Origin: CAXYVX01 sp049297855 | GTDB lineage: Bacteria; Patescibacteriota; Saccharimonadia; Saccharimonadales; Saccharimonadaceae | Direction of reading: 5' to 3' | NCBI GenBank assembly: GCA_049297855.1 | Contig: JBAQVB010000014.1 | Span: 1 to 7,278, forward strand | Length of the DNA stretch: 7,278 bases | Shown: one piece after another, positions 6,980 through 7,278 of the stretch | Numbering within the stretch: the first letter of the stretch is position 1 | How the letters are laid out: the number at the start of each line of letters is the position of its first letter | Position numbers and translations under genes: made by a program | The notes under the pieces: model-generated | Database searches by the model: none | Told to the model about the DNA's origin: nothing | Seen by the model: the letters and a program-made list of their open reading frames with translations, nothing else

Positions 6980-7090
6980 AATCATGAGCAATTTTTCTAA
7001 CGTTCGCGTTCAACAAACTTTAGGTTTTCGCATAAAATCTAGCTATCTTTACAATTGTCCTCTATAGTTACTTTGTCCTGCCTTCACAAT
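6980..7090. other. pheT-dnaE intergenic region with an 18-bp-spaced direct repeat
   Basis: This AT-rich spacer, upstream of the dnaE -10 element, holds no supportable gene. It contains the heptamer TTGTCCT twice in the same orientation (7055-7061 and 7073-7079), 18 bp apart, beginning beside the palindrome ACAATTGT (7051-7058). No U-tract hairpin follows pheT on the minus strand, so pheT may read into dnaE. A role for the repeat is not established. Confidence 0.35.
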
Positions 7091-7278
7091 CTAAATTAAC
7101 TTAGCGTGTAAATCCGTCTCCACCACAGTAGCTATTTTATCAACCGCGTTTGCCACTATTTTTGCATCGATCGTTCGCTTATGATCATAGAATTCAATTC
7201 TAAATGTAATATTTTTGACGTCGTCATTAGGCGCAAAAATATCCAGTGGCCAAAAATTCGTCACGTAATTATTGGGCA
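7091..7278 (-). CDS. pheT: Phenylalanyl-tRNA synthetase beta chain, C-terminal end (partial)
   Basis: The last 61 codons and TAG stop of a minus-strand gene that begins beyond the right edge (first complete codon at 7276-7274). PheT pairs with PheS to charge tRNA-Phe, and its C-terminal ferredoxin-fold anticodon-binding (FDX-ACB) domain contacts the tRNA. The fragment matches the end of that domain: WPLDIF, then KNITFRIEFYDHKRTID, where K-x-[IL]-x-F-R and a downstream RT[IL] are typical, then an amphipathic helix VANAVDKIATVVET and the ending HAKLI, close to the usual GAKLR-type terminus. The reading frame is open to the window edge. The alternative is another protein ending in the same fold, but the motif spacing and end point fit PheT best. 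Confidence 0.82.
   Translation of the reverse strand, partial: PNNYVTNFWPLDIFAPNDDVKNITFRIEFYDHKRTIDAKIVANAVDKIATVVETDLHAKLI

Noticed and set aside
6994..7020. Possible terminator: AACG-TTCG-CGTT mini-hairpin near 6999-7010
   Set aside because: The stem is only 4 bp, and no T-run follows it on either strand in the direction of transcription. The nearby T-run precedes it on the plus strand, where no gene needs termination.
1..7278. Alternative genetic code (UGA read as Gly, as in Gracilibacteria/Absconditabacteria)
   Set aside because: All five genes read at full length under the standard code with no in-frame TGA. The absence of TGA stops in five genes is too small a sample to mean anything.
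1..7278. CRISPR array, tRNA/rRNA gene, insertion sequence or defence system
   Set aside because: There are no spaced direct repeats, no cloverleaf, and no transposase or terminal inverted repeats. The window is filled by recognisable housekeeping genes.

Overview
The window looks like an ordinary housekeeping stretch of a bacterial chromosome. The most likely source is a Patescibacteria/CPR lineage, with Saccharibacteria (TM7) the best guess. That placement is inference. It rests on the style of the L19 protein (an RRNYLS.LRQR.GKSARL core with a long Ala/Glu/Lys tail), on a GspE/PilB ATPase without its zinc module, and on very compact spacing with promoters placed directly on start codons. 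The reading frames are intact under the standard code. Four stop codons are TAA and one is TAG, and no gene ends in TGA.

Layout from left to right: rplS (ribosomal protein L19, minus strand); a GspE/PilB-type secretion or type IV pilus ATPase (minus); a short TrmH/SpoU-family RNA 2'-O-methyltransferase (plus); dnaE (DNA polymerase III alpha subunit, minus); and the last 61 codons of pheT (phenylalanyl-tRNA synthetase beta chain, minus), which runs off the right edge. The ATPase and methyltransferase genes are divergent across only 55 bp. The methyltransferase and dnaE genes converge with a single base between their stop codons. The genes cover ribosome structure, RNA modification, tRNA charging, replication and surface pili/secretion, and do not form one pathway.

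The most interesting signal is regulatory. Each of the four genes whose start is visible has an extended -10 promoter of the form TGn-TAnAAT. For the ATPase and the methyltransferase, the predicted +1 falls exactly on the A of the ATG. For dnaE it falls within about 2 nt of an ATG, and the promoter overlaps the upstream TTG start that a longest-ORF rule would choose. These three genes have no Shine-Dalgarno sequence and are predicted to give leaderless mRNAs. rplS differs: it has a roughly 32-nt leader with a strong AAGGAG.

At the protein level, the PHP domain of the DnaE appears to keep all the metal ligands known from proofreading DnaE1-type polymerases. The polymerase also carries an unusual charged N-terminal extension and a low-complexity C-terminal linker. 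I found no mobile element, CRISPR array, RNA gene or clearly novel multi-gene system.
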